NCBI GenBank assembly: GCA_005788175.1
Contig: SXYX01000012.1
Location: 124,001-188,000 of the forward strand
Direction of reading: 5' to 3'
Source: Acidobacteriota bacterium
GTDB taxonomy: Bacteria > Acidobacteriota > Holophagae > Holophagales > Holophagaceae
Length of the DNA: 64,000 nt
Shown here: in pieces, positions 11,301 to 19,960 of the stretch
How positions within the stretch are numbered: the first letter of the stretch is position 1
Layout of the letters: every line of letters begins with the position of its first letter
Translations under genes and position numbers: made by a program
The notes under the pieces: model-generated
Told to the model about the DNA's origin: nothing
Databases searched by the model: none
Seen by the model: the letters and a program-made list of their open reading frames with translations, nothing else

Positions 11301-12005
11301 CGCCTCAAATACGAGCGTGAATCACTTGGTCTTTACGTATCAGGCCATCCTCTAGAGGAATACCAAGATGCTGTCATGATTCATACTCAAGGTCCCATTA
11401 CCCGACTGACGGAGAGAGCGGGTTCGGGCAGCCTCCATGACCGAGATGTTGTTTCCGTTGCAGGTATGATTAGCCTTGTTCAAACGAAGACCAACAACAA
11501 ACAGGAGCCTTGGGCCATTTTGACTCTCGAAGACCTCACAGGAAAAATGGAGATTTTACTCTTCCCTTCTTATTTCGATAGCCAAACCCGTAAACGCACT
11601 CGACCCTACGATATGTATCGCGATCTCGCGGTAACTGACAATTTAGTGCGAATCACCGGTGAGATCAAAGTTGAAACAATTACTAATTTTGCCACTGGAG
11701 AAGACGCAGAAGAAGATACTACGGTCATTAAAATGAGCGCCATTCAAATCGAACAACTTGATACCTTTCAAGGTAGAGGCTTGATCGCGGGGGTTATTTC
11801 TCTTCCTCCTGGAGATCCGCTCCCAGAACTCATTGATTTTCTCAAAAAACAAAGGGGAAGCATTCCGATAGATTTCGAATACCTAAGTAAAGGAGGTATC
11901 AAGACTCAAGTGAAGGCAGGACCTGAGTTTCGATTGAAACATTCTCCCGAACTTGCAGATCAATTATTTAAACAATTCGGTTGTAAATTAGTTTGGCGTT
12001 ACTAG
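8376..12005 (+). CDS. dnaE: DNA polymerase III alpha subunit DnaE
   Basis: Replicative polymerase catalytic subunit of 1209 residues. The N-terminal PHP domain begins H-L-H-L-H-T-E-H-S-L-L-D-G and has a later N-D-S-H motif. The C-family polymerase core includes G-P-G-R-G-S-A-A-G-S and the catalytic acidic motif P-D-M-D-I-D-F. A helix-hairpin-helix region and a C-terminal OB fold follow. I chose the ATG at 8376 because AGGAGA lies 10 nt upstream and DnaE proteins start just before the PHP motif; the frame is open from an ATG at 8289, which would add 29 unlike residues. The stop is directly followed by the ATG of a small membrane protein gene. Confidence 0.96.
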   Translation: MSFVHLHLHTEHSLLDGLTRIPDLVKKTQESGMPAVAVTDHGNMFGMMKLIDACENTTDASGVMAVKPILGSEVYVAPRSRFDKKLDAKNIGTAEEGLEDCIDPSGSRDAGYHLVLLAKNAVGFANLSKLVSRGYTEGFYYKPRVDKEILKEYSEGLIAMSACLGGEVQARILQNRLEQASKVADEYRGIFGDDFYLEIQNQGLSFKKEQECIPYQIELAKKLGIKMVATNDSHYLNHEDADLHDTILCIGTRAQKAQDRRMRFINDQFYVKTPAEMAAMFPDHPGFLEQTLEIAKKIDVFPIKRNAATPSFPVPTGMTLESYFVATAKEWFERRVKDCRPLWEAKKLKYPEADYRKRLQHEIDTILKVGFPGYFLMVWDFICKAREMAVPVGPGRGSAAGSIVAWALRITDIDPMEYDLLFERFLNSERVSMPDMDIDFCRDGRSKVIDYVTDKYGKDRVSNIITINQLKTKAVIKDVSRVYDKDFNWANNLTKLIPQEPGKPITVLEALERSDKLRERYDNDPDVKKILDISSKLEGLARNSGVHAAGVIIAPDELTKFAPLCIDKDKKVMVQYTKDEAEKAGLLKMDFLGLETLTQITKIQNYIDRRHGQIVSEAILHNFEDPKTFKLFSEANTDGIFQFESSGMKSLLRQLQPTRFDDLIALNALFRPGPLEGGVVDSFVKRRHGQEPIEYLIPELQGILGNTYGVIVYQEQVMQIANLIGGFSMSEADMLRKAMGKKDKSIMRKLRLDFLKRSVEKGFNRDKIGELFDLMEHFGAYGFNKSHSAAYAMLAYQTAYLKAHYPTEFMSGLLSTKAERTDDIVKYIQDCRSQGIDILGPDINDSEKDFSITPSGQIRFGLAAIKGLGEAALKAILEARQREKGFKDFSHAIQSTDLGKANKKVWESLIKAGCFESLESHRAALLSSLPAVLDSASRASKSLQGMTSLFDDVELATMSEGFRLQNDIPMWSRRERLKYERESLGLYVSGHPLEEYQDAVMIHTQGPITRLTERAGSGSLHDRDVVSVAGMISLVQTKTNNKQEPWAILTLEDLTGKMEILLFPSYFDSQTRKRTRPYDMYRDLAVTDNLVRITGEIKVETITNFATGEDAEEDTTVIKMSAIQIEQLDTFQGRGLIAGVISLPPGDPLPELIDFLKKQRGSIPIDFEYLSKGGIKTQVKAGPEFRLKHSPELADQLFKQFGCKLVWRY

Positions 12006-12374
12006 ATGGTTAACCTTTTTCTTCGTTTTATCTTTATAGCGCTGGGTCTTCAAGGATCTGCCTATGTGGTGCCTGGCATTATAGTGCCCGGCTTTCTTGA
12101 GCTATTCCAGGTCGCAATGATTCTTTGGCTAGCGAATGAGTCCTTCGGACGCCTCATTAAATTTTTAGCCTTTATTCCTATTTTTCTATCCCTTGGTTGT
12201 CTTTCATGGTTAATTAATGGGGTTATTTTTCTTTGGGTTGGAGAAATGGCAAATCATTGGGGATTAGGTTTTGAAGTTGAAGGATTTTGGTCTGCTTGTG
12301 CCGGTGCTCTTGTGACCTCCCTAGTCTCAGGACTGCTAGGTTGGATCTTTATCCGACCATCAAATCCCAAATGA
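12006..12374 (+). CDS. Small four-helix membrane protein, phage holin superfamily IV (PF04020-like)
   Basis: Protein of 122 residues with four hydrophobic segments (about 4-22, 27-44, 48-75, 93-116). It resembles the 'Mycobacterial 4 TMS phage holin, superfamily IV' family, common in bacterial chromosomes without any phage link and of unknown function. It starts immediately after the dnaE stop, and its own stop overlaps the pabBC start as ATGA. The three genes are therefore probably one transcript, but the neighbours do not reveal a role. Nothing else suggests a prophage here. Confidence 0.75.
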   Translation: MVNLFLRFIFIALGLQGSAYVVPGIIVPGFLELFQVAMILWLANESFGRLIKFLAFIPIFLSLGCLSWLINGVIFLWVGEMANHWGLGFEVEGFWSACAGALVTSLVSGLLGWIFIRPSNPK

Positions 12375-14158
12375 GCTCCCCATATACGAGACAGCCCCGT
12401 TTTTTAATAGAGGACACGGGAGGTATTGGCTATTTTTTTGATTCGCCCTCGTCTTATTGGGAAGCACGGAGTGCAGATCAGATTTCAAAGGCTTTACTTC
12501 AAATCGAAGAGTCGTGCAGCCAAGGCCAACATGTCCTTGGGCTTTTTCCCTATGAACTCGGATTAGCTTTTCAGGATCTTTCAAGCCGCCATCCCTCAAA
12601 TGACGTTCTCTTGCGAGCTTGGGCATTTCCTCAGATTAGGATCTGGAGTTCTGGGGATATTGAAAAATTTTTAATGGAGGCAACGTCAAGCGAACCTCCT
12701 TCGGGATTTGAGAGTCTTCAACCTCAAATTGATATGACAACATATTGCCAAGTCGCAGATCAAATTCGCCACGCCATCCGCCGGGGAGAGACATACCAAT
12801 TAAATTTCACTTTCCCTTGGAGAGGCTCTCTCTACGGATCCCCCCTTTCAGTCTATCGAAGGTTGCGTAACCGCCAACCTGGACCCTACAGCGCCTATCT
12901 CGAATGGGAATCAGGATGGGTCTTGTCTCATTCCCCTGAATCGTTCATAGAACATCATGCAGGCATACTCACGTGCAGGCCTATGAAAGGAACATCCGAC
13001 CGCGAGGGAGGCTCCGTATTATCCCAGGATCCTAAGAATCAATCTGAGAACGTCATGATCGTTGATTTGATTCGTAATGACCTAAGTCGTATCGCCCTCC
13101 CTGACTCCGTGGAAGTCTCCGATCTTTTTAAGGTTCATACGTATGGAGAGGTCACTCAAATGACTTCAACAATCACCGCTCGCCTAGGTCTTGAACAGTC
13201 CTTAGAATCCATTCTCCGGGCGATGTTTCCCTGCGGGTCAGTGACCGGTGCCCCCAAACGCAGAACGATGGAATGGATCGATCGCTTTGAAGAGCATTCC
13301 CGCGGCTTATATTGTGGATCTATCGGATGGTTTAAACCCTGTGGGGAAAAAACTCTACCTGATTTTCATCTTAATGTAGCGATTCGAACGCTCGAAATTA
13401 ATTCCGAACACCAAGTTACTCTCGGGGTTGGCTCAGGTATTACCATTGAATCTCAATCTGACCAAGAATGGAGTGAATGCCATCTGAAAGCTTCGTTTGC
13501 GACACATCTGCCTAGTTCAGTTGGCCTCATTGAGACGATGCGTTGTGAAAGAGGTCGGATTAAACTTGGAAGCGCCCATCTGAGGCGCCTCGAAGGATCG
13601 GCTCGTGCGCTAGGTATTCCCCTCCAGTCGCACCAAATCGAAAAAGATCTAGAGATCTATTTAAAGACCTTAGACGCGGCTCATACTTTTCGTGTGCGGC
13701 TTGAACTTCATCCCAATGGAAAATTCGAAATCTACTCCGAAATCCTTGCTCCTCTAGAGGGTCCGGTCGACTTGATGTGGGCCTCGACATTGGGATACCC
13801 TTGCATGTCCTCTAAGAATCCCTTATTGGGTCATAAAACAACTGATCGTCAAATTTACGATCAGGCTGCCGATCAGGCGATCCAACGGGGCGCTTTCGAT
13901 GCTCTGTTTCTCAACGAACATGGTTTTGTTACCGAAGGCGGCCGATCGAACCTCTTCGTGCGCCTTGGTCAAAAATGGAAAACACCTCCCCTTTCTGATG
14001 GCGTACTTCCTGGGATCCAGCGTGAACTCTTAATAAAAGATTCCACATATTTAGTCCAAGAAATCTCGCTTACTATTCAAGACGTTCTCGCGGCAGATGA
14101 AATATGGGTTACCAATTCTCTGAGAGGAAGATTAGTCGTCAAGGATTTTCGCTCTTAA
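12371..14158 (+). CDS. pabB: Aminodeoxychorismate synthase component I fused to aminodeoxychorismate lyase (PabB-PabC)
   Basis: Bifunctional enzyme of about 595 residues for p-aminobenzoate, a folate precursor. The N-terminal part (about 1-380) is a chorismate-binding domain. It carries M-K-G-T-S-D-R-E-G-G, where the lysine marks PabB rather than anthranilate synthase, plus D-L-I-R-N-D-L and G-S-V-T-G-A-P-K. The C-terminal part (about 385-595) is a class IV PLP enzyme: it starts L-I-E-T-M, has L-L-G-H-K with the likely PLP lysine, and T-E-G-G-R-S-N-L-F. PabB makes aminodeoxychorismate with ammonia from PabA, and PabC releases pyruvate to give PABA. I start at 12371 (ATGA overlap with the previous stop); the frame also opens at 12287 inside the upstream gene. 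It overlaps convergent pabA by 20 nt. Confidence 0.92.
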   Translation: MSSPYTRQPRFLIEDTGGIGYFFDSPSSYWEARSADQISKALLQIEESCSQGQHVLGLFPYELGLAFQDLSSRHPSNDVLLRAWAFPQIRIWSSGDIEKFLMEATSSEPPSGFESLQPQIDMTTYCQVADQIRHAIRRGETYQLNFTFPWRGSLYGSPLSVYRRLRNRQPGPYSAYLEWESGWVLSHSPESFIEHHAGILTCRPMKGTSDREGGSVLSQDPKNQSENVMIVDLIRNDLSRIALPDSVEVSDLFKVHTYGEVTQMTSTITARLGLEQSLESILRAMFPCGSVTGAPKRRTMEWIDRFEEHSRGLYCGSIGWFKPCGEKTLPDFHLNVAIRTLEINSEHQVTLGVGSGITIESQSDQEWSECHLKASFATHLPSSVGLIETMRCERGRIKLGSAHLRRLEGSARALGIPLQSHQIEKDLEIYLKTLDAAHTFRVRLELHPNGKFEIYSEILAPLEGPVDLMWASTLGYPCMSSKNPLLGHKTTDRQIYDQAADQAIQRGAFDALFLNEHGFVTEGGRSNLFVRLGQKWKTPPLSDGVLPGIQRELLIKDSTYLVQEISLTIQDVLAADEIWVTNSLRGRLVVKDFRS

Positions 14159-14720
14159 TGAAATTTTCAAGTAGCACAGATCCATACTCCGTCAGAATAG
14201 ATTCAGGATGAAATTGAATACCTACAGATGGAAAGATTCGATGCCGCAGAGCCATGATTTCATCTGAATCCTGTACCGTGGCAATAATTTTCAAATCCTT
14301 GGGAAAAACATGAGGATCGACGGACAGGGAATGATAGCGCCCAACGCGAAAAGAGCCAGGAAGCCCTTCAAAGAGTGGATCGGGGACTTTACTTACTATG
14401 GATGTTTTTCCATGATGAATCTTGGGTGATGAAATAATTTTTCCTCCAAACACCTGGGCGAGACATTGATGTCCTAGACAGACCCCCAATATAGGCAAAC
14501 GCGTATAAGCCAGTTCGATCATGCGAATCGAATGAGGTACCGACAAGGGGGAGCCAGGCCCTGGTCCAACACAGAGATGGGTCCATGTAGGAGGTATGTC
14601 AAGGAGTGCATTCAGATCACTGCTTTGACGAAAGTCCACAGTCACGCCCAGTAATTTAAAGTAACGCGCCAAGTTGTCACTAAAGGAATCATGATGATCA
14701 ATCAAGCCGACAATCTTCAT
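14139..14720 (-). CDS. pabA: Aminodeoxychorismate synthase component II, glutamine amidotransferase PabA
   Basis: Class I glutamine amidotransferase of 193 residues supplying ammonia to PabB. The nucleophile is the cysteine in G-V-C-L-G-H-Q; the His and Glu of the triad are in Q-F-H-P-E-S. The N-terminus I-D-H-H-D-S-F-S-D-N-L is typical of PabA/TrpG. In many bacteria one protein serves both PabB and TrpE; the position facing pabBC argues for PABA synthesis, though a dual role cannot be excluded. Unusually, the two subunits of one complex are encoded convergently with overlapping 3' ends instead of in one operon. Confidence 0.9.
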   Translation of the reverse strand: MKIVGLIDHHDSFSDNLARYFKLLGVTVDFRQSSDLNALLDIPPTWTHLCVGPGPGSPLSVPHSIRMIELAYTRLPILGVCLGHQCLAQVFGGKIISSPKIHHGKTSIVSKVPDPLFEGLPGSFRVGRYHSLSVDPHVFPKDLKIIATVQDSDEIMALRHRIFPSVGIQFHPESILTEYGSVLLENFIKSENP

Positions 14721-14758
14721 GGTTTCAGTCTTTTCAAGATCAACTTGCTAAGGTAAAT

Positions 14759-14786
14759 ACAAAAACGCCCAAAGGGCGCTTTTGTA
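14759..14786 (-). terminator. Intrinsic terminator of the lipase-like lipoprotein gene
   Basis: On the minus strand a GC-rich hairpin (arms GCGCCC and GGGCG around TTT) is followed by five T residues, G and more T-rich sequence, about 22 nt after the stop of the lipoprotein gene. The plus strand also has T residues after the hairpin, but pabA is on the minus strand, so the main user is the gene ending at 14808. Confidence 0.8.
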
Positions 14787-14807
14787 TAACAAACCCGAAA
14801 CTACGGA

Positions 14808-17324
14808 TTATCGATTACCGTACCAACGGAGGCTATCACGCGTCATCCAAGGCATCTGAATGGGACCAATTTGGATGGGTGGGAGGGTGTAAGTGCCTAA
14901 CTCTTGTATATCAGGCATCGATAAACGATGCTGCTTCCCGTCTCGAGAGGTAATCAGGAGCGTAGTCCAGCCCACAGGATCAATGGCCGCTCTAGTATTA
15001 GTTAAACCATCAAGATCGTAACCCAAGAACCAAGCCGCCTGTCTTTGGGCTAAAGCATTCGCAGGATCAGTGGGGCTCAAGATCGCTCCATGGCCTGATC
15101 CTGTTTGATCAAATTGGAAATAACCTTCTGTGTTGATGTTGGTGCCTGATGAAAGATCAGTGTTGGTGGTAGCCACGGAAGTCTTAAGGGCCACATTGGT
15201 ATTGGCAGAGTTCCGTTGATAAATTACAGGCGATACGATACGACTACCTACGCTATAGGAAAGCTGTTTGAAGTTAGGGGCAATCGCATCAAGAGCCCCT
15301 TGAGTAGCTGTGCTCTGACCCAATCCCAAAATACTTCGGCCTCCTAGGGCATTCACTAAATAACGGGTTGCCGTGTTCGGAACCACCGTATCGTTAAGAA
15401 CCTCTTGAATCAAGATTCTATTGCTGAGTCGAGACGGTTGCCCTGCGGCTAGAGGTGAAGTCACTGAAGCTGGATCAACCGTGTCGGCAACTGTTTGAGT
15501 GCCCCAATAGAATTGGTGCCAGGTGAGTGATCCCTTGAGAATGCCCACGGCAGCAAGTTGTGTATCGACAATAGGTCCAAAGGACACGCTATCTCTAATC
15601 AGATAACCCAAGCGTCCTCCAGGAACCGAAAGTGCTGCCTTCATGGTTCCAAGGGGAAGTCCTGGATAAGGCATGCCCGCCATGGTGTAAATTCCCGTAA
15701 TACCGCCCAACGACATGCCAATATATCCGACATTGGTTGTACTGAACGGGGCATCTTTATTGCCAGAGGTGATGGCCGTATTAATTGCAGAGAGAGAGGC
15801 GATTAAGCGGTAAGTGTTGAGAGCTGAATTTTCGACGCTCGTACGGGCTGCTAAAGGAGCGCCTACTGCTAGAAAATCATTTGACCAAACAGATGCGCTT
15901 CTTCCTGGTGCAGCCAAGGCTCCATGAAGCGGTTGATCAATGGCAATTACCCCACGACCACTCCACATTAGGGCATTGGCTAGGGTTGCGACTTGTTCTT
16001 TTTGACCACCGATCCCGTGCTGAAAAATAGCTAGTGGCCATTCTGAAGGAGTGCTCGAACCAGTCGTGGCAGAGTCCGGTTCCATGTAAATGAAGGGAAC
16101 TAAATTAGGAACATGATAAAAACCAGCAAAATTATTTCCGGATCTAAAGACTTGACGAACTCCCGAAGCGGGGCTCCATAGGGTTGCGGGAACAGAGCCC
16201 GTGGCTGTAATTGAAGATGAACTTGCAGCTCGGAGGGCATCAAGAGAGGCAATATCTACGTGAAGTAATCCACTGTTGAACGTTCCGGTGATAATTCGTT
16301 TAATGTGTGTATTGGGAAGACCGGTTAGCCCAAGTGCAGCCCAGTAAGCATTGACACTAGTCGTTGCCGATCCTTTAGTGTAAACGGCAGTCACAGTAGC
16401 TGAATTGGTGAAGGCAGCGCCATTCGCCCATGCGCGGAGTAAAAACTCTACTGGAGCAACCGAAGAAGATGCCGTTCGATCAGTGCGGATATATCCTGCC
16501 CCTGTGGTGATGAAGCGTCCCATTAAAGCAATTTGCTGCCTTGAGGTAATACCGGTAGTTGAACTTGCTGCGATTAGATCGTTCATCACGCTGGCATAGC
16601 CACGAAGAGCAATAGCACCAGGAGCGGCTAGCTGATCGCCACGAATGGCCTCAAGGGAGTTGAGATGAGTTCCAGCCAAACTAGTCGTAGATTTGAGTTG
16701 ACGAAAATAATAGGAGGAAGAAACCGGTAAGCTAGAGGCGGCGTCTTTTAGACCATTCGTCAGAACATAGAGATACCGCGTACCCGGTTGAAGGGGAAAA
16801 TTAGGGAAAATAGACCCGATTTTATTGGTCGAATCCAACTCATACGTAAAGCTGGCAGAGATGTTCGCAAAGCCTAGGGGATTATTTTCAAGACCACTAG
16901 TATCAGGTGTCAGTTGAAAGACTTTGACCGTCGTTGCATTAAAAGTTGAAGGAACAATTGCTTTACCAAACGAAACTAAGATAGGGGCATTCAAACCTGA
17001 CACGGCATGCGTGGAAGTAATTCCGGTTAAACCCTGTTCCGTTCCACCCATTTCCCTTTGAGCAATAAAGTTAAGGGCTCTCGAAGGATCTAGGGGAACG
17101 CCCGCAGCAACTGCAACTGCTGAGGTAGCGCTTGCCGTGGCTAAAATATTAGGGAGAGGAATGTTACCAGTAGAGGGATCAAAGGCTGCAGAGTTATCCG
17201 ATTCAATGGGGGCAGGATCAGATGCGAGACCAAGGGTCACGTTACCCGTTCCTGAACCTGAACCACAACTGATTAGAAAGCCTAGAGATAAACCGAGGAA
17301 GGACAAACGATAAAAAGCACGCAT
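14808..17324 (-). CDS. Lipase-like lipoprotein (bacterial virulence factor lipase N-terminal type)
   Basis: Secreted lipoprotein of 838 residues. The signal peptide ends in a lipobox L-I-S-C with Cys20 as the lipidated residue, followed by a Ser/Gly/Thr-rich linker. The region from about residue 85 to 250 resembles the 'virulence factor lipase N-terminal' domain of the Pla-1/cef group. The middle region has an alpha/beta-hydrolase part with Q-H-G-I-G-G (oxyanion side) and the nucleophile elbow G-M-S-L-G-G with Ser near 538; the histidine may be in G-S-G-H-G-A. It probably hydrolyses esters or lipids at the outer membrane or cell surface. It is a single-gene unit with its own terminator. Family good; substrate and lipase activity inferred. 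Confidence 0.75.
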   Translation of the reverse strand: MRAFYRLSFLGLSLGFLISCGSGSGTGNVTLGLASDPAPIESDNSAAFDPSTGNIPLPNILATASATSAVAVAAGVPLDPSRALNFIAQREMGGTEQGLTGITSTHAVSGLNAPILVSFGKAIVPSTFNATTVKVFQLTPDTSGLENNPLGFANISASFTYELDSTNKIGSIFPNFPLQPGTRYLYVLTNGLKDAASSLPVSSSYYFRQLKSTTSLAGTHLNSLEAIRGDQLAAPGAIALRGYASVMNDLIAASSTTGITSRQQIALMGRFITTGAGYIRTDRTASSSVAPVEFLLRAWANGAAFTNSATVTAVYTKGSATTSVNAYWAALGLTGLPNTHIKRIITGTFNSGLLHVDIASLDALRAASSSSITATGSVPATLWSPASGVRQVFRSGNNFAGFYHVPNLVPFIYMEPDSATTGSSTPSEWPLAIFQHGIGGQKEQVATLANALMWSGRGVIAIDQPLHGALAAPGRSASVWSNDFLAVGAPLAARTSVENSALNTYRLIASLSAINTAITSGNKDAPFSTTNVGYIGMSLGGITGIYTMAGMPYPGLPLGTMKAALSVPGGRLGYLIRDSVSFGPIVDTQLAAVGILKGSLTWHQFYWGTQTVADTVDPASVTSPLAAGQPSRLSNRILIQEVLNDTVVPNTATRYLVNALGGRSILGLGQSTATQGALDAIAPNFKQLSYSVGSRIVSPVIYQRNSANTNVALKTSVATTNTDLSSGTNINTEGYFQFDQTGSGHGAILSPTDPANALAQRQAAWFLGYDLDGLTNTRAAIDPVGWTTLLITSRDGKQHRLSMPDIQELGTYTLPPIQIGPIQMPWMTRDSLRWYGNR

Positions 17325-17506
17325 GAAGAACTCCTTGTAGATGTGAAGTTTAGATTAAGACAATATTACACCTTTGTTCCAAAGAAAGTATTATTAACCA
17401 CTTTAGGTTAGGCCGATAAAACGGGGTTTTTCAATGAAATTTAAGGTTTTCTTTCATTTGTTGGAAATCTACCCTCTAATTACTCTTAAGTCCTCAGTTT
17501 AAATGT

Positions 17507-17703
17507 CTGTGAATCTGCACTCTTTTAGGGGCATTCACAGGATTTCTATGGTCGTTAGACGGGGTCATGCTGTCCGTAGGTAGTAAGATGAAAGATGTAT
17601 GAAAATGACCTCTAAAACTTAGAGGCTGCCAACCGAGCAAGAGCCGCGGTGGTTGAATCTCGTTGAGCTTCCATACGTTGGATCAACCAAAAACGTGGAG
17701 TAT
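17507..17703 (+). promoter_or_regulatory. Long structured 5' leader of metK, candidate cis-regulatory RNA
   Basis: The 380-bp gap between the divergent lipoprotein gene and metK holds several stems on the metK side. CTGTGAAT (17507-17514) pairs with ATTCACAG (17533-17540). CCTCTAA (17609-17615) pairs with TTAGAGG (17619-17625) around AAC. GGTTG(A) at 17651 can pair either with CAACC at 17630 or with TCAACC at 17683, which would be mutually exclusive. A weak promoter-like pair, TTGTTG at 17458 and TACTCT at 17481 with a 17-bp spacer, lies upstream. MetK genes are often SAM-controlled. The leader does not match the SAM-I consensus that is clear at 47181 in this window, and I cannot assign it to another class. 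Confidence 0.4.
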
Positions 17704-18843
17704 ATGAAAAAAGAACGTTACTTATTTACCTCTGAAAGTGTTACGGAAGGTCACCCTGACAAAATTGCGGATCAAATTTCTGATGCTGTTTTAGATGCTG
17801 CCCTTGAACAAGATCCCATGTCACGTGTTGCGTGCGAAACGCTGATCACGACGGGGCTCGTTGTGGTTTCGGGTGAGATTACGACGAAAGCTTATATACC
17901 CGTCAACGAATTAGTTCGAAAAGTGATTAATGACATCGGGTATAACGACAGTCGTAAAGGTTTTGATGCAAACACATGTGGGATCATGGTGACCTTAGAC
18001 CGCCAAAGCCCCGATATTGCCATGGGTGTTAATACAGGGGGAGCAGGTGATCAAGGACTGATGTTTGGTTATGCCACCAATGAAACTCCGGAGCTTATGC
18101 CTGCAGCGATCTATTACGCTCATCAACTTACCCAAGCGCTTTCATTAATTAGAAAAAAGAATAAACTTCCTTGGCTGCTTCCAGATGGAAAGAGTCAGGT
18201 CACTGTTGAATATGAGGGAAACAAAGTTGTGCGAATCGACACGGTAGTCATTTCTGCCCAACATACGGATGAGATTAAAACCCCAGATTTACGTCGTGCC
18301 ATTATCAAAGAGATTATTTTGAAAACTCTACCTAAAAACTTAATTGATTCCAAAACTAAATTTCATATCAATCCAACAGGTCGCTTTCTCATTGGGGGAC
18401 CCATGGGAGATACAGGGCTGACTGGGCGAAAAATTATTGTGGATAGTTATGGTGGTGCCGGTCGTCATGGGGGAGGAGCTTTTAGCGGAAAAGATCCCAG
18501 CAAAGTCGATCGTTCTGCGGCATACATGGCTCGCTATATTGCCAAGAATGTTGTGGCGGCTAAATGGGCAGATCGTTGCGAAGTCCAATTGGCGTATGCT
18601 ATTGGCGTAGCCGAACCGGTTTCTATTCGCATAGATACTTTCGGTTCAGGCATCATAGCGGATGGCGAAATTTCGGCTGCAGTTAGAAAAGTTTTCGGGT
18701 GTACACCTATGGCGATGATTGAAGCTCTCGATCTTAGAAAACCCATCTACCGATCAACTGTTAATTACGGACATTTTGGACGCAGGGGTTTCACATGGGA
18801 AAAAACAGATAGAGTTAGTGCCCTCAAGAAAGCCCTAAAATAA
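17704..18843 (+). CDS. metK: S-adenosylmethionine synthetase MetK
   Basis: Makes S-adenosylmethionine from methionine and ATP; cytosolic tetramer by family. It has [12 protein letters not shown] at the N-terminus, [11 protein letters not shown] (ATP site), [13 protein letters not shown] and G-G-G-A-F-S-G-K-D. Length from ATG 17704 is 379 residues, normal for the family. That ATG fits the conserved start, though the GGAG is only 3 nt away; a GTG at 17695 is another option. The frame remains open back to a TTG at 17653, but that part is unlike MetK. Its end lies 3 nt from the convergent nagZ end. It links to the SAM-controlled methionine genes at 47-53 kb. Confidence 0.96.
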   Translation: MKKERYLFTSESVTEGHPDKIADQISDAVLDAALEQDPMSRVACETLITTGLVVVSGEITTKAYIPVNELVRKVINDIGYNDSRKGFDANTCGIMVTLDRQSPDIAMGVNTGGAGDQGLMFGYATNETPELMPAAIYYAHQLTQALSLIRKKNKLPWLLPDGKSQVTVEYEGNKVVRIDTVVISAQHTDEIKTPDLRRAIIKEIILKTLPKNLIDSKTKFHINPTGRFLIGGPMGDTGLTGRKIIVDSYGGAGRHGGGAFSGKDPSKVDRSAAYMARYIAKNVVAAKWADRCEVQLAYAIGVAEPVSIRIDTFGSGIIADGEISAAVRKVFGCTPMAMIEALDLRKPIYRSTVNYGHFGRRGFTWEKTDRVSALKKALK

Positions 18844-18846
18844 ATT

Positions 18847-19869
18847 TCAAAACTTTCTAGCTGTCACTTGAACACGCTGTGTCCAATCTTTCCAGCCGCT
18901 AGCGTTGAAAGTTGTTCCGCCTAAATCAGATAGAGTTCTCCGATAAGCCCATGCGCGTTCACGAGCGGGAGACCATAGTGTTTCTGGAAGGGATTCAAGG
19001 GTATCGGCACATTGCTCTACCCCGGAGTCGGTTTGACATACTAGCATCCAATCATGGCCTGCCTTGAGGCAGTACGTGATTCGATCTTCCCAGGACCACA
19101 TTTGACAACCTCCCATTTCGAGATCATCCGGGAGAAAAATTCCCTGCACTCCATATTTGTTCTTATGAGCGCCAGAGGGATGCATGGATAAAGGTAGTGG
19201 GGTACTGTCGGGGGTTTTCAAGTGCGCGACCATCACCAAACGATTAGCCTGAGATAGTTTTTGGAAGGGAATAGCATTAAGTGTAAGGGTTTCATCATCT
19301 TCAATGCTTGGGAGTCCCTTGTGGCTATCAACGAGTGTCCCGCCAAGGCCAGGAAAATGTTTGAGACATCCTTGAACTTTATGAGATTCCATGCCACAAA
19401 GATAAGCATCAACCGCTACGATGACCTCTTGCGGATTTTGGCTGACACAGCGATCGCCCATTCCTGTACCCGTATGTCCATCCCAGCGATCTGCAACTGG
19501 AGCAAAATCAATATTTATACCTAGCAGCGAACAACCTTCACCCCATAGTGAACCCCATTCGTAACAAGCATCAACTCCTCCTGATTGAAATATTTTTCTG
19601 AACGATGGGGTTTCTCCGACCCATGGGCGAAGTCGAGAAACAGCGCCGCCTTCTTGGTCAATGGCGATCGGCAATGGCGCATGTTGTCCCCAGCGATTTT
19701 TTAGGCCTTGGAGCATTTGAAAACATTGATTAGGTCCATTTATCGGGTCGGGATTTAAATTACGTCCAAAGAGAATTAGAGCGCCGGGTTGTATGTGATC
19801 TGCAACTTGTTCAAGAGTTTGACCTTGAAAGCCCACCCATAAAATATCTTGAGAAGGATGTGAAATCAT
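18847..19869 (-). CDS. nagZ: Beta-N-acetylhexosaminidase NagZ (GH3)
   Basis: Cytosolic glycoside hydrolase family 3 enzyme of 340 residues, matching NagZ in length. It removes N-acetylglucosamine from GlcNAc-anhydromuropeptides in peptidoglycan recycling. The loop K-H-F-P-G-L-G-G-T-x-x-D-S-H holds the NagZ Asp-His pair, and P-D-D-L-E-M holds the nucleophile aspartate. I-D-Q-E-G-G and R-L-R-P are the substrate-binding signature. No signal peptide. No other cell wall recycling gene is next to it; it is convergent with metK. Confidence 0.88.
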   Translation of the reverse strand: MISHPSQDILWVGFQGQTLEQVADHIQPGALILFGRNLNPDPINGPNQCFQMLQGLKNRWGQHAPLPIAIDQEGGAVSRLRPWVGETPSFRKIFQSGGVDACYEWGSLWGEGCSLLGINIDFAPVADRWDGHTGTGMGDRCVSQNPQEVIVAVDAYLCGMESHKVQGCLKHFPGLGGTLVDSHKGLPSIEDDETLTLNAIPFQKLSQANRLVMVAHLKTPDSTPLPLSMHPSGAHKNKYGVQGIFLPDDLEMGGCQMWSWEDRITYCLKAGHDWMLVCQTDSGVEQCADTLESLPETLWSPARERAWAYRRTLSDLGGTTFNASGWKDWTQRVQVTARKF

Positions 19870-19960
19870 AAAGACCCAGGGTTTCCTTGAATTAGACTAT
19901 CTTAATCCGTCTGACGGCGTAGTAAATTAAAGGACCAAGGGGATTCGTTACACTTAAACT

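Noticed and set aside
12006-12374. Prophage remnant suggested by a holin-family protein
   Set aside because: Superfamily IV 'holins' are common chromosomal proteins and no other phage gene is near.
17500-17703. SAM-I riboswitch before metK
   Set aside because: The conserved GGAGGGA block and the GCCC...GAAACC block are missing, unlike the true S-box at 47181. Kept as an unclassified leader.
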